From Artemisia argyi (Eukaryota > Streptophyta > Magnoliopsida > Asterales > Asteraceae): a DNA stretch of 64,000 bases. Shown one piece after another: positions 1 through 9,339 of this stretch. The notes below the pieces were generated by a model that was not told the DNA's origin, did not search any database, and was given only the letters and a program-made list of their open reading frames with translations. The DNA lies in the NCBI GenBank assembly GCA_030686995.1, contig CM060680.1:198511322-198575321 (forward strand). The letters run 5' to 3'. The stretch's first letter is position 1, and each line of letters starts with the position of its first letter. Both the position numbers and the translations under genes were made by a program.

Positions 1-685
1 TGTAGTGTGGGTTATTTTGAATCTCACTTAAATGATATTGGCTGTGTTTTGGAACCACATTCACAGTCCTTCGATAAAATTTGTCCCACATGTATTCGCC
101 CCACGGAAATGCATTCCATTCATCAAAATCCTCGACCAACGACATTATATGCTTAGGAACAACATTTCTATCTTCACGACCCATAAACACTAACTCACAT
201 GCAATTAAGAGACAGACTCTGACAGCATCGTCATCACTTAATGTTGACCACCTATCATCTTTAAGAAGCTTCAGAAGATCGATGCCCTTGACAGTATTTA
301 CAGCCATTGTTTTCTTCTCTGGAAACACACGATCACAAAAAGGAGGACGATCTTTACTAGCTTTGGTTTTGACTTTCCCAAATCGAAATCCGGTAATTAA
401 ACAAAATTCTTTCCGGCCAAACTGTAGATAATGATCCCCAATGTGGTATATAATTGGGCAATCAGGAGAAATATTAGACACAGTGACCTGATTTTGCAAA
501 ACATAATTCATCAAATGGCTATCATTTGACGCATACGGAATATCCAACCAAGGACCAAAAACAGTACTTCTAAACAACAAGTAACGCTTTGGATTGGACT
601 TCAACTTCGCATTAATATCTTGCAACAACCTAACCGATGACCAGATACTAATTTTCACAGTATAGAAATCATTGCCTTTAGCCAT
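1..685 (-). CDS. DUF1985-like protein, N-terminal 228 residues (continues past the window edge)
   Basis: Reading the minus strand from the ATG at 685 gives 228 codons without a stop, still open at base 1, so the gene is partial at its 3' end. Residues 35-49 (YLLFRSTVFGPWLDI), 94-103 (FCLITGFRFG) and 188-200 (DEWNAFPWGEYMW) look like DUF1985. In plants this domain often precedes a Ulp1-like cysteine protease or phospholipase-like region and occurs in host genes and in Mutator-type elements that captured a SUMO protease. No protease part is in view. The ATG is preceded on the minus strand by a leader-like stretch with an AAACCCTAA motif. A 116-codon plus-strand frame (81-431) overlaps it and is a shadow. 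The clean frame argues for a live or recently live gene. The exact function is unknown; whether it is a host gene or transposon cargo cannot be decided here. Confidence 0.72.
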   Translation of the reverse strand, partial: MAKGNDFYTVKISIWSSVRLLQDINAKLKSNPKRYLLFRSTVFGPWLDIPYASNDSHLMNYVLQNQVTVSNISPDCPIIYHIGDHYLQFGRKEFCLITGFRFGKVKTKASKDRPPFCDRVFPEKKTMAVNTVKGIDLLKLLKDDRWSTLSDDDAVRVCLLIACELVFMGREDRNVVPKHIMSLVEDFDEWNAFPWGEYMWDKFYRRTVNVVPKHSQYHLSEIQNNPHY

Positions 686-870
686 ATAGAAACGTTTGTG
701 AAACGTTACGGGTTCTTTATTGTTTAATAGTAACAGTTAGGGTTTTATTTGGAAGACGGAGAGAATGAACCTACTCATGTAATTTGATGGTGGGAGCAGT
801 GGTAGAGGTGGTAGAGGTGGTGGTAGAGGAATGGGTTGTGTGTGTGTCTGGTTATATATTTACCCAATTA

Positions 871-1134
871 AGTTGCCCAAAAATAATTTCTAAAATTTGC
901 CCCGAAGTACAAGTTGCCAAATGTACTATATTATTATTTTATACAATTTCACTTTTTGCTAAAAGACAAAAAGTGTATAGTTGCCCAAATACGGTTGCCA
1001 GAAAAGTACTAGTTGCCCTATACGAAATACCTTACACATACCTTACACACACTTACAATTGTTGTACTTGACTAAAAAAATTTAAGGACACGTGTCGCGT
1101 TTATATTGAGTTGCTCAATTTTTAAGTTGCCCAA
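871..1134. repeat. Seven dispersed AGTTGCCC-type motifs upstream of the DUF1985 gene
   Basis: AGTTGCCCAA occurs at 871, 979 and 1125. Close variants occur at 912 (AGTTGCCAAA), 992 (GGTTGCCAGA), 1011 (AGTTGCCCTA) and 1109 (AGTTGCTCAA). All point the same way and lie about 190-450 bp upstream of the minus-strand ATG at 685. They are too irregularly spaced for a simple tandem repeat. They could be promoter sites for the divergent gene or the remains of a decayed repeat. A (GGTGGTAGA)-like purine-rich microsatellite lies between them and the gene at about 787-830. Confidence 0.5.
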
Positions 1135-2318
1135 GTCTAATTTTGGAAAGTGAAATTTGAAAGTCTAAAAAGTGACTAGTCAAAAAGTCAATGATCTATT
1201 TTGGTAATTATCCCTTTTAATATATTTATCTATAATAGAGAGGGGATATAGCTTTCTAGAAGTTTGGATTTAAAGTCGGGATCATGTTTCCTATATTACT
1301 GCTGACCTTACTTCTTGAACTTATGTAAATGCGTAACAGAAAATTGAAGTCAAGCTTCAATGTATGCCCGAGATAGACTAATTTATAGCCATGTCTTCTT
1401 TGCAATTCTATTCGTATTATCTGGAGCTGTAGTGAAAGGGAGAATATGGTTGTTTGTACTCAATAAGCATCTTGAGCTTCTTAATATAGGTTACTGAGGT
1501 CAATACTCAGAGTTTCAGGCCACCGTAAGCAATGATTTTAGTCTAAAGAAGTTTGCTCTTATTGAACTTAATTAATGTCAATATGCTATCATTATAGATG
1601 CTGGAACGGAAGCAAATGATTACATTTTGAATCTAATTGAATCTTATTAATGTTAATATACGGTATCGTCAAAGAATTTCAAAGCAGAACAACAGAACAA
1701 AACATTTTGTTTACATGATGCATAGTTTTATAGGCTTACCTTTTATGTTTGAAGCATCCAAGGAACTGAAATTGTTTGCAATTGCTGCACCATTAACACG
1801 ACCATCTATCTTTTTAATGTGTCAATGTGTTGCAAGTCTTGAGGTCGTGAGTAGTTTGTGTAAGTTCTGAATTTCTTATTCATTTAGCACCTCTTGACAC
1901 ATTATGTGTTCTTGCTGTATAGGGCGTTCTAGATTGTATAGGGTGTCTTCTATAAGAAACAGACTAATGTTTCATTGAATATCCGTTTGACAAGGGAATT
2001 CTAGATTGAAAGGAACAATTCTGAAAATATTGTTCAAGTATTCGAAGGATATTAATTCTAGGAAACACTAGTACGGTAATAAAAGAAATGAAGCTCAGGT
2101 TGAAGTTTTGTTGTACTCTTATGCTAGTGCTTTCAGACGCTTTAGTGAGTTAGGAGATAACTTTGGGAGGAGATAGGTAGTTGTAATGAAAATTTTATAA
2201 GAAAATATTATAGACGCTATATGAAGGTACAACCATTCAATAAGTAATACTTTTATTGGAACTATATGATAGTTGTAATCATATGGACATACATTTTTAA
2301 AGGTTGCTAATCCCTCCA
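1135..2318. other. Intergenic DNA with no supported gene
   Basis: AT-rich single-copy-looking sequence with only short shadow frames. The stretch 1220-1285 is closely related to the last 60 bases of the window (about 63940-64000). This suggests that this locus and the right end of the window derive from the same duplicated unit. A short protein-like patch in one plus frame at about 1750-1870 is too weak to name. Confidence 0.5.
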
Positions 2319-2812
2319 TATGGAATAACTCCTAAGAGCGTATATTGCATATATCTTTTTCTTTAAGAGCATTCTGCAAGCACAAAGGGTTGATGACGCA
2401 TTTGGAGCTCATTAAGTCTTTGCAATGGCTAGCACATTTAGATCAAATAAACGTAACTACCACTCAGGTTAACGACATGTTCTTCTTGGACGTACATGAA
2501 CCAATATACGATATCGTAGTCTGTTTGGAGTGTTAGTCGGGTTGGGTTGGTTGGGTTCCCCCTCCTTTTATATGGAGTAACTCCTAAGAGCGTATATTGC
2601 ATATATCTTTTCTTTAAGAGCATTCTACAAGCGCAAGGGTTGATGACGAATTTGGAGCTCATTAAGTCTTTGCAATGGCTAGCACATTTAGATCAAATAA
2701 ACGTAACTAACTACCACTCACGTTAACAACATGTTCTCCTTGGACATACATGAACCAATATACGATATCGTAGTCTGTTTGGGATGTTAGTCGGGTTGGG
2801 TTGGTTGGGTTC
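2319..2812. repeat. Tandem duplication, two ~245-bp copies
   Basis: Copy 1 runs about 2319-2558 and copy 2 about 2570-2812, with a period of about 251 bp. Both start at a GGA(A/G)TAACTCCTAAGAGC block and end in GTCGGGTTGGGTTGGTTGGG. They differ by scattered substitutions and by a four-base TAAC duplication in copy 2 near 2707. The second copy runs straight into the CGGGT-rich element to its right, so the duplication probably includes that element's left edge. No coding content is convincing. Confidence 0.85.
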
Positions 2813-3470
2813 GCGTATATTTTTTTAGCCTCAACTCGAATTGACCCGAACCCGACCATTGGATACCCGAATATGAGTAAATTGGTTAAAAGAAAATGCC
2901 TGGTTTAATAAGTTTACATAGATAACTTTTTATCAAAAAAAATATAAAAAAAAACCTTTAGTCGGGTCAATGAGGTCGACCCGAACCCAAGTTAACCAAA
3001 CGTTTCAACCCGATACCCAACCATATTTAAAATCGGGTTAATCGATGTTATATATTAGTAGTAAACTTAAACATAGATCAGGGACTTAATTGTACTTTGT
3101 AATTAGATTAGGTAGTAGACTAGAACTAGGATTAGTTAGCTTGAAGTACAAGGCAAGCTAAGGTTTTTACCCTTTCATCTCTATAAATAGAGATGAGGGG
3201 GATGCTAGTTATTCATTCTTCTTCCTCGTTGTAATAGCTTTATTATGTGTTTTAATAAAGGTTTGGTACGAGGGTATATCGTGTGCATATTCTTGCCGGT
3301 TCTTTGTAGTCTCTTGGGTTTGCTACTTCTGCTCGATATAACTCGCGATTTAGCGTTCCGCGATCAAACTTCGGGATTGTTGTCGAGGTATTGTCCAACA
3401 ATTGAGTCAACCCGAATATGCTTAATCGGATTTGGGTCCTTGTCGGTTTTTTTGGACACATGAGCTAAAC
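2776..3470. mobile_element. CGGGT-rich non-autonomous DNA element (copy W), split by a solo LTR
   Basis: Dense CGGGT/ACCCG motifs in both orientations flank an AT-rich core (2890-2960). The same arrangement, including the phrase around AGTAAATTGGTTAAAA and TAAGTTTACATA, recurs at 61612-61985 with about the same order of blocks, so the two are related copies. Subterminal motif arrays of this kind are typical of hAT-type non-autonomous elements. The outer ends are too decayed here to name TIRs or a TSD. The solo LTR at 3046-3400 interrupts it. Confidence 0.5.
3046..3400 (+). mobile_element. Solo LTR, 355 bp
   Basis: The segment starts TGTTATATATTAG and ends TTGTCCAACA, with TG...CA termini. 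A TATA box (CTATAAATA) lies at 3181-3189, followed by leader-like sequence and an AATAAA at 3254. It is flanked by ATCGA (3041-3045) and ATTGA (3401-3405), a 5-bp target duplication with one C-to-T change at a CpG. No internal region is attached, so this is the product of LTR-LTR recombination. Its family cannot be told from the LTR alone. It sits inside the CGGGT-rich element, whose sequence resumes directly after the TSD. Confidence 0.75.
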
Positions 3471-3701
3471 GAGAAACATGTTAAATTTATGAGTATATCA
3501 CGAGGAAACAAAAATAACCATACAAAATGCAATGCAAACAACCCCTTGACACTTTTCTTGAATTACAAACTAAAATATGAGCCACCTATATACTCTCCTT
3601 CTCCCTCATAAACACAAGCAAACAAACATTTTCTCTCACTGTCTCACACACAGACACACCAAACAAAAACACTCTCATCTAATCACAAAATATTGGTTTT
3701 T

Positions 3702-3769
3702 TATATCACGAGGAAACAAAAATAACCATATAAGAAACACTACCTTAAATAAGGTAGTGTTTCTTATAT
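3702..3769. repeat. Templated insertion: duplicated 29-mer plus 19-20-bp inverted copy
   Basis: Bases 3702-3730 repeat 3494-3522 exactly (29 nt). They are followed by an arm (3728-3746) that is the exact reverse complement of 3751-3769, with a four-base centre, giving a near-perfect foldback. The paralogous copies at about 46575 and 62140 have only the right arm, so the duplicated block and the inverted arm were added in copy 1. Confidence 0.8.
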
Positions 3770-3904
3770 TTCTGTATATTTGTTTTACAGATTTAAAAGG
3801 GTTGTTGAATTTGTTGTTAAACGTTAAATGTGGTCATAATGTATGTGTTTCTTTTCTTTTGTTGCTAATAGTTTCGTCTGAATCAATAGCTAAAAGTTAA
3901 TGTG

Positions 3905-4085
3905 GGTTTCAGCTGGTTTGTTTTGAAACTTTTTTGCTTTTATAAGGCTATTATAGTGTTATTTATGACATGATAAGTTTATATAAGCCAAAAAGTTTCA
4001 AAATAAACCAAAAAAATAAGCTTACGAAACCTAAGCCGGAAATCAAATAAGCTATAAGCTCGCTAGATAAACTTAAACATACACC
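3905..4085. mobile_element. Decayed Tourist-like MITE relative
   Basis: The right half (CAAAATAAACC, ATAAGCCGGAAATCAAATAAGC, TAAACTTAAACATACACCC) resembles the intact MITE at 63674-63903. The left end is diverged but still contains an inverted match (GGTTTGTTTTGAAAC against GTTTCAAAATAAACC). No TSD can be assigned. Confidence 0.4.
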
Positions 4086-4120
4086 CATTTAATTAACTTG
4101 TGCTTTTTTTGTTGCCTATA

Positions 4121-5140
4121 ATGTCGATGTCTCTAATCGGGAGGGTCAAAGATTTCACTGCTTTACCTAATATCAAGAATGCAATCTCAATGGAAGGGTT
4201 TGGGGATGTTTCGATTCGTTTTTTGGGGGAGTTGTGGGTGATGTTAACGTTTACTAAGAAGGATTCGATAGCAGCATTTCATGATAGTGTTAGCATGAGA
4301 TCTTGGTTCTCTATTATCCGTGATGCATCTATTGAGTTCTACACTGAGGGAAGAGTTATTTGGGTGGACGTGGAAGGCATTCCTTTCAAACTTTGGTCTG
4401 ATAACACTTTTAAAAGAATCGCTAGTAAATGGGGCGAACTTTTGGATGTGGATGATCAAGATAATTCGTGTTATCATACTAAAAGACTTTGCATTTTATC
4501 CAAGTTGAAATCAATTGTGCACGAGAATTTCAAAATTTCCTTCCGTGGCAAGATATTCTGGATTAGAGCTAAGGAAGTTCCAGGATGGATGCCTAATTTC
4601 ATGATGGATTCAGACGATGATAGTTCTGTCAATGAAGATACTCTATTATCTTCTGACGATATCCCGGCGGGGATGGTAGAAGAAGATAACGGTGGAGTTA
4701 TACCAGAGTTAGTTGAGGAAACTGTGTTTAATCTTCAGAAAGATGTACAATTGGAGGACCCATTCAATCTTTATGACATCCTTAAGAAAGATAAGAAGAA
4801 GAAAAACGGGGAAGTCACGGACGAAAACAGCTTACCTTTCCCTCCTGGCTTCACACCTGATGGTAATGGTAATGTTAACGGTACTAACAGTCCTAAAGGA
4901 GTTGACTTGGAACGTGAACAGGGTCATAATAAGGAGTATGAAGCAGGTACTAACAGTGTTAATTACGGAGGTTCGGGTCAGTTTAAATCATCAAGTGTTC
5001 CTAAAACAGGAGGTTCTATCTTACTTTGCTTGGAAGAGCTGATCAAAGTAGGGCAAACGATGGGTTACACTATGGAGGGCTGCACAAAGGATGTTATGCA
5101 AATCATTGGGTCTCAAGGAGTTGAGTCCGTTCCCCAATGA
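4121..5140 (+). pseudogene. LINE ORF1, gag-like RNA-binding protein, 5'-truncated
   Basis: An open frame of 339 codons runs from the first ATG at 4121 to TGA at 5140. In plant LINEs the ORF1 protein binds the element's RNA. The residues ELWVMLTF, SWFSIIRDAS, VIWVDVEGIPFKLW, FKRIASKWGELLDVDDQ and FRGKIFWIRAKEVPGW match the conserved DUF4283-type core. The acidic and Lys-rich middle, the PPGFTP motif and the C-terminal GQTMGYTMEGC stretch are also usual for this family. The N-terminal RRM-like part is missing because the LINE is 5'-truncated, so the first ATG is probably fortuitous. Its stop overlaps the ORF2 start in an ATGA (5137-5140). Confidence 0.85.
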
Positions 5141-6124
5141 ATTTCCTTTCTTTGAACATACAAGGCCTTGCCCGGAAGGCCAAAAGAGACTGGGTGCGGG
5201 AGTTATGTGTGAAACATAGTGTAAATGAACTTGCTTTACAGGAAACTAAATTGGAGTTCATGGATCAGTTTACTGTTAAATCTACTTGGGGTAATTGTGC
5301 TTTTGATTTCGTCCATAGTGATTCTGTCGGAAATTCGGGAGGTATCCTTTGTGCGTGGGATTCTAAATTTTTTCATAAAGTTAATTCGACTACTTCAGAT
5401 TATTACGTCATACTCAATGGTGTGTAGCTTCAGTCTAATACTAACATGCTTATTATTGTGGTGTACGCTCCTCATGACAAGCGGGAGAGGCGTACTCTAT
5501 GGGAACATTTGTGTTCTGTGGTTAACAAGTGGAAAGGGGAGGTAGTTATGATGGGGGATTTCAATGAGGTTCGTCTCTCATCCGAACGATTTGGCTCAGT
5601 TTTTCATTATAGGGATGCGGAGTTATTCAATAATTTCATTCATAATGCGGGCCTCGAGGAAGTCCCCTTAGGTGGGAGCAGCTTTACGTGGTGTCATAGG
5701 TCAGCAAGTAAGATGAGTAAACTTGACCGGTTCCTGATTTCAGAAAATTTAGGGCATTCATATCCCAATTTAAGTGCTGTTACGTTGGACCGGTTCCTTT
5801 CTGATCACTGCCCCATTTTATTACGGGATTCTATCATGGATTACGGACCATGTCCATTTAGATTCTTTCATCACTGGATTGACATTGAAGGTTTTAGACA
5901 GGTTGTGGAAGATGTTTGGTGGGAGGCTCCGAGTGATCAGCTTAACGCTATGCGTAGTTTTGCATCCAAACTTAAATTTCTTAAACGGAGAATTAAGGTT
6001 TGGAACTCGCAACAGATTGGTAGATCTAAAGTAAAGTTTCAACGCCTTAAAAATGATCTTCGGGCTATTGATATAGAAATCGATAAAGGAAAGGGTACAG
6101 ATGAGTTAGTGACTAAACGTATGG
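5137..6124 (+). pseudogene. LINE ORF2, endonuclease half, with one internal stop
   Basis: This starts at ATG 5137 and overlaps the ORF1 stop by four bases. It encodes an APE-like endonuclease that nicks target DNA for target-primed reverse transcription. Visible motifs are LNIQGL near the N-terminus, QETK (about 5239-5250), GDFNEV (about 5554-5571) and SDHCPI (about 5799-5816), so the metal-binding and catalytic His positions remain. A TAG at 5425-5427 interrupts the frame, which continues in the same phase from 5428. The sequence then goes on through a linker rich in Lys and Arg until the Tekay LTR begins at 6125. The reverse transcriptase half follows at 40129 after a gap of about 280 codons. 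Non-functional. Confidence 0.88.
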
Positions 6125-8891
6125 AGACATTTAATACCAACCGACACTAGACTGAGCCCAGTCTAGACATTATAAGTCATTTTAATTCATTTATATCTTA
6201 TTAGAAAAGTAACATTTTACTTTTCTCAATTTTACGCAATATTCGTACATTTTACGTATTACGCGTTTTAGACCCGTGTTTCCAGTTTTCGCAGGGTTTT
6301 ACCACCCAAATGGAACCTACCACTCATTTTATATTTTATTATGGAGTGTAATGACATGTTTAACAATACTTTCAAGTTCCATATTTTTACGACACCCGGT
6401 TTTACGTTTTGAGGCTTAATCATTTACGATTGGCATTTCTCGGAGTCAAAACTAACCAAATATCTTAGATATTATCATCTAATGCACACCTCACCTCCCC
6501 TAGCTCTTGCAAACCGCCATTAGGGGGGGGGGGTCACACCCTCATGTGGCTTGATCTCACTCTTGTTGCCTTAGGATGATTACATGTGTTTAACTTGCAA
6601 ATAATATCCTAAAATTGTAACCTCCTCAAAGGACTATAAAAGCCCCCCCCCCCTCCCCCCTTTGTTGCCGTCCACACCACACACCAAAACCACATACACT
6701 TAGCTTTAATCCTTCTAATTTCTAGCAAGATTCAAGAGCAAGTTCAAGGTAGAAACCCTAGTTTGGTCTTAGGTTATCAAAACACTTCCATAACCTCATA
6801 TACTTTGGTGATTTCTCTTGAGTTTGAATCCACTCAAATCACCTCAACTTTCATCATCTCTCTTTCAAGATTACAAGAGTAGAAAGATTGCTTGAAGTGA
6901 AGTGGGTTGAAGCAAGTCTATCAAAGTCCTATCCCTACATGTTAACTTCCTTTCATCTTTGAAAGCCAAAAGTTGTAAGCCAAACCCTAACATGCTTCTT
7001 GTTAAATAATCATGTTCATGTTATTTACATATTATTCATGCTATGTTATATCTTGTATTCATGTCCATGATGTATAAAAGTAAGTAAAACAAGTTATTGT
7101 ACATGATTGATAAGACAAGTTAATAAAACAAGTAAACTAGTGACTTTCTTGGTATAACCTGATCAAAATGGTAAAATTATGATATTGGATCATTATATAT
7201 TACAGTAGAGGACTTAACAAGGAAACCATAGCAATTTGAACCACCTAAAACGAGTATACGAGTCAAAATTTACGCCCATTTGAAGTTACCAAAGATTTGC
7301 GGCAAAACTGCCTAAAATGTTTCTGTGACAGAATATAAAACACGCAAAAAGAGGCCTTTCTGCTCCGTTTCATGAAAAAGTTAAAGCACGAAAGTTGTCC
7401 GGAATCACGTTTTCTTCAAAACCTCAGGAGAACGTCTCCAGAAAATTAATAACGAATGAGATATTTCTCAATTTCTTAACAGCTATTTACATATTTATAA
7501 GTCACTATATTATGGTTATACTTTAAAAGGAACAAGAGGTCTTATGACCTATAATCAAGACCACAACCATGGCTAGAGCCAAGATTGAGTCTCATGACCA
7601 TGGAACAAGGACCAAAGGTCATGGCAAGGCCATGACTAAATGACCATACAAACTTACTTAGGCGAAAACATGAAACAAGGAATTGGCGATAACTTGAACA
7701 AGCAATTTGGATCTACTTCACTTAAAAAGAACCATGAGATAATACAAAGAAAAATGGTCATACAAGACTTATGAAACTTCCCCTAATAACAATCTTCATG
7801 TAAAAATAAACTTTCCTAAGTTTATTCAAATATCGGACATGTAACTTTTCGGATCAAAACTTATATCTATATATTTTATCAACTACTACAATAGTAGGGA
7901 GCCTCATGTGAAGAGTTCATTATGTAAGCCGTCGAGATAAGTTGTGGGTTTACGAATTAAAGTGTCCTGGCTCCTCGAACGCTTACTAACATGACTTCTG
8001 AATTATGTCGGCCCGAACGGTAGTAAACGATATATAAAACATACATGTTTCATGAATCTTTTCTTTCAAAGACTTACACTATACATCCTACCACATCATG
8101 GACTAAATGCAAGATATATATATAGGCACTACTTCATATTCTTTACACAAATCCTAAGTCGCGACATTCTATTATAGGTTGCTCGTAGAAACCTTCACGA
8201 TTCAACCATTACCTTTACTACTTGCTATCTTACTTAAAGTGAGTTCATAGCCCCACTTTACATTACTTCAATGTTTTACAAACCCTTGGGGAAATACATG
8301 CTACTTTTAAACCGAACACAATGCTTTGAAACTCTACGCTGCCTGATTGTTTTATTATTACTAAGTACCTACCTTGCCAATCCTAGGCCCCTATCATGAA
8401 CCATTTAATCACTAGTATTAGTGAGCGCGAGTATTGTGAATAGGCCTATTGGGATTGACGAATCCCATTTGTTTGAGCAGATTAGTTCAAACGAATGCAC
8501 TATATTTGAACATTAAGTATGACGGCAAAGTACTTACCGGGGCAACAAAACCGCCGATTGATATTGGTACCCGTTAACGTATTGGTTGCATGAGCTTAGT
8601 AAATAATAATAACTGTTTTGTTTTCTAACATAAGTATGAGTCTAATTAACTCTTACTACCAACATATTGTGTTCAACCGTTAAACAAACTCTATGAATTT
8701 CACTCAACCTTTGTGTTGACCTCTTAAGCATGTATTTCAGGTCCATGATAATCAAGAATGGAGCGGAAGGGCAAGTACTAAAGGAAGAAGGCTATAAACT
8801 ACTATGTCATTCGATAAAAACATCAAAGACTTTATATTGATGTATTTTGAAACATGGAACCTTTTCGGGACCTTACTATGTAAACTCTGAT
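6125..8891 (+). repeat. Tekay 5' LTR, first segment (5' end missing)
   Basis: This is collinear with 37227-39998 of the 3' LTR, differing only by scattered substitutions and G/C-run length. The homology begins abruptly at AGACATTT; the first ~550 bp of the LTR are absent. A TATA box (CTATAAAAGC, 6634-6643) is followed at once by a C-run and a CCACACCACACACC stretch, marking the likely transcription start around 6665. A G-run lies at about 6524-6533. The last five bases, CTGAT (8887-8891), form the TSD of the inserted tandem element. The LTR continues at 20245. Confidence 0.88.
6634..6643 (+). promoter_or_regulatory. TATA box of Tekay LTR
   Basis: CTATAAAAGC precedes a C-rich initiator-like stretch. 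The 3' LTR has CTATAAATGC at the matching place (about 37736). Confidence 0.6.
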
Positions 8892-9097
8892 TGATGAGGC
8901 GAAAAATGATCCGTTTTTAGGGGGTCATTTAAGCCCGAATCCGAATTTATTTGATCAAATATTGCCCTAAATCGTTCCTTTTGTGATTTTAGGTGTTTGG
9001 AGAGTGAATTCTGGAAAAGAAGCCATTTTAGACGTTTTTGGAGCATAAAAGTGAAGAAAACGGCTAAGTACCAAATTTCCATGCTGAAGATACAAGG

Positions 9098-9318
9098 TGA
9101 CGGCGTCAAGACTACCATCTTGACGGCGTCAGACATGAGGAATTAATTACCGAAGGTGGTGACGGCGTCAGAAGCCTTCATGACGGCGTCAAAGTGGCAA
9201 GAATAAAATACCGTGGTTGATGACGGCGTCACATAGGCCGTCATAAGTTGATCAAGGCCGTCCGAGGAAGTATATGGCGGCGAGGTGACGGCGTCACATG
9301 TAACTCTTGACGCCGTCA
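9098..9318. promoter_or_regulatory. Cluster of seven TGACGGCGTCA palindromes in U3
   Basis: Copies start at 9098, 9121, 9160, 9181, 9221, 9286 and 9308; the last is TGACGCCGTCA. Spacings are 23, 39, 21, 40, 65 and 22 bp. Each is an inverted pair of TGACG half-sites around one base. TGACG is the core recognised by plant TGA-type bZIP factors, so an enhancer role is plausible but inferred. The cluster ends 11 bp before the TATA-like box. Equivalent clusters are at 14065-14285 and 19040-19260, with a few CpG-type changes. Confidence 0.7.
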
Positions 9319-9329
9319 GCCTGTTTTTC

Positions 9330-9339
9330 CTATTTATAG
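9330..9339 (+). promoter_or_regulatory. TATA-like box of LTR 1
   Basis: CTATTTATAG lies just after the palindrome cluster and is identical at 14297-14306 (LTR 2) and 19272-19281 (LTR 3). Confidence 0.5.

Larger units (their letters stand above)
3471..4120. repeat. Paralogous leader/intron-like segment, copy 1 left part
   Basis: This stretch is related to 46241-46800 and 61986-62290. The shared blocks are GAGAAACATGTTAAA, CTCCCTCATAAACACAAGCA, AAAACACTCTCATCT, ATATTGGTT and AAGGTAGTGTTTCTTATAT, in the same order. The CT/CA-rich stretch looks like a plant 5' UTR and the T-rich sequence after it looks like a leader intron, but no ORF follows. The LINE starting at 4121 separates it from its right part, which resumes at 42162. 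It contains a duplicated 29-mer and a palindrome (see the entry at 3702-3769). Confidence 0.6.
4121..6124 (+). mobile_element. LINE (plant L1-like), 5' portion, truncated at both ends
   Basis: This holds most of ORF1 and the endonuclease half of ORF2 of a non-LTR retrotransposon. The left boundary is placed at about 4121, because the sequence up to there matches the paralogous host segment near 46780. ORF1 lacks its usual N-terminus, so this is a normal 5'-truncated insertion. At 6124/6125 the LINE is cut by a truncated Tekay LTR. The LINE resumes at 40129, about 280 codons further into ORF2, so roughly 0.8 kb of LINE was lost together with the start of the LTR. The 3' end with its poly(A) tail is at 42161. 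Confidence 0.85.

Noticed and set aside
784..1071. Plus-strand 95-codon frame
   Set aside because: It starts in a GGTGGTAGA microsatellite and runs through the AGTTGCCC motif region with no domain-like content.
1741..1870. Plus-strand peptide vaguely similar to a MATE transporter start (KELKLFAIAAP...)
   Set aside because: Only about 25 residues, no continuation and no supporting exon structure.
2800..2830. GGGTTGGGTTGG-like sequence as an interstitial telomere
   Set aside because: The unit is not TTTAGGG; it belongs to the CGGGT-rich element family seen elsewhere in the window.
9098..9318. Seven regularly spaced short repeats that look a little like a CRISPR array
   Set aside because: The repeat is only 11 bp and palindromic, spacing varies from 21 to 65 bp, it lies in an LTR of a plant retrotransposon, and there are no cas genes.
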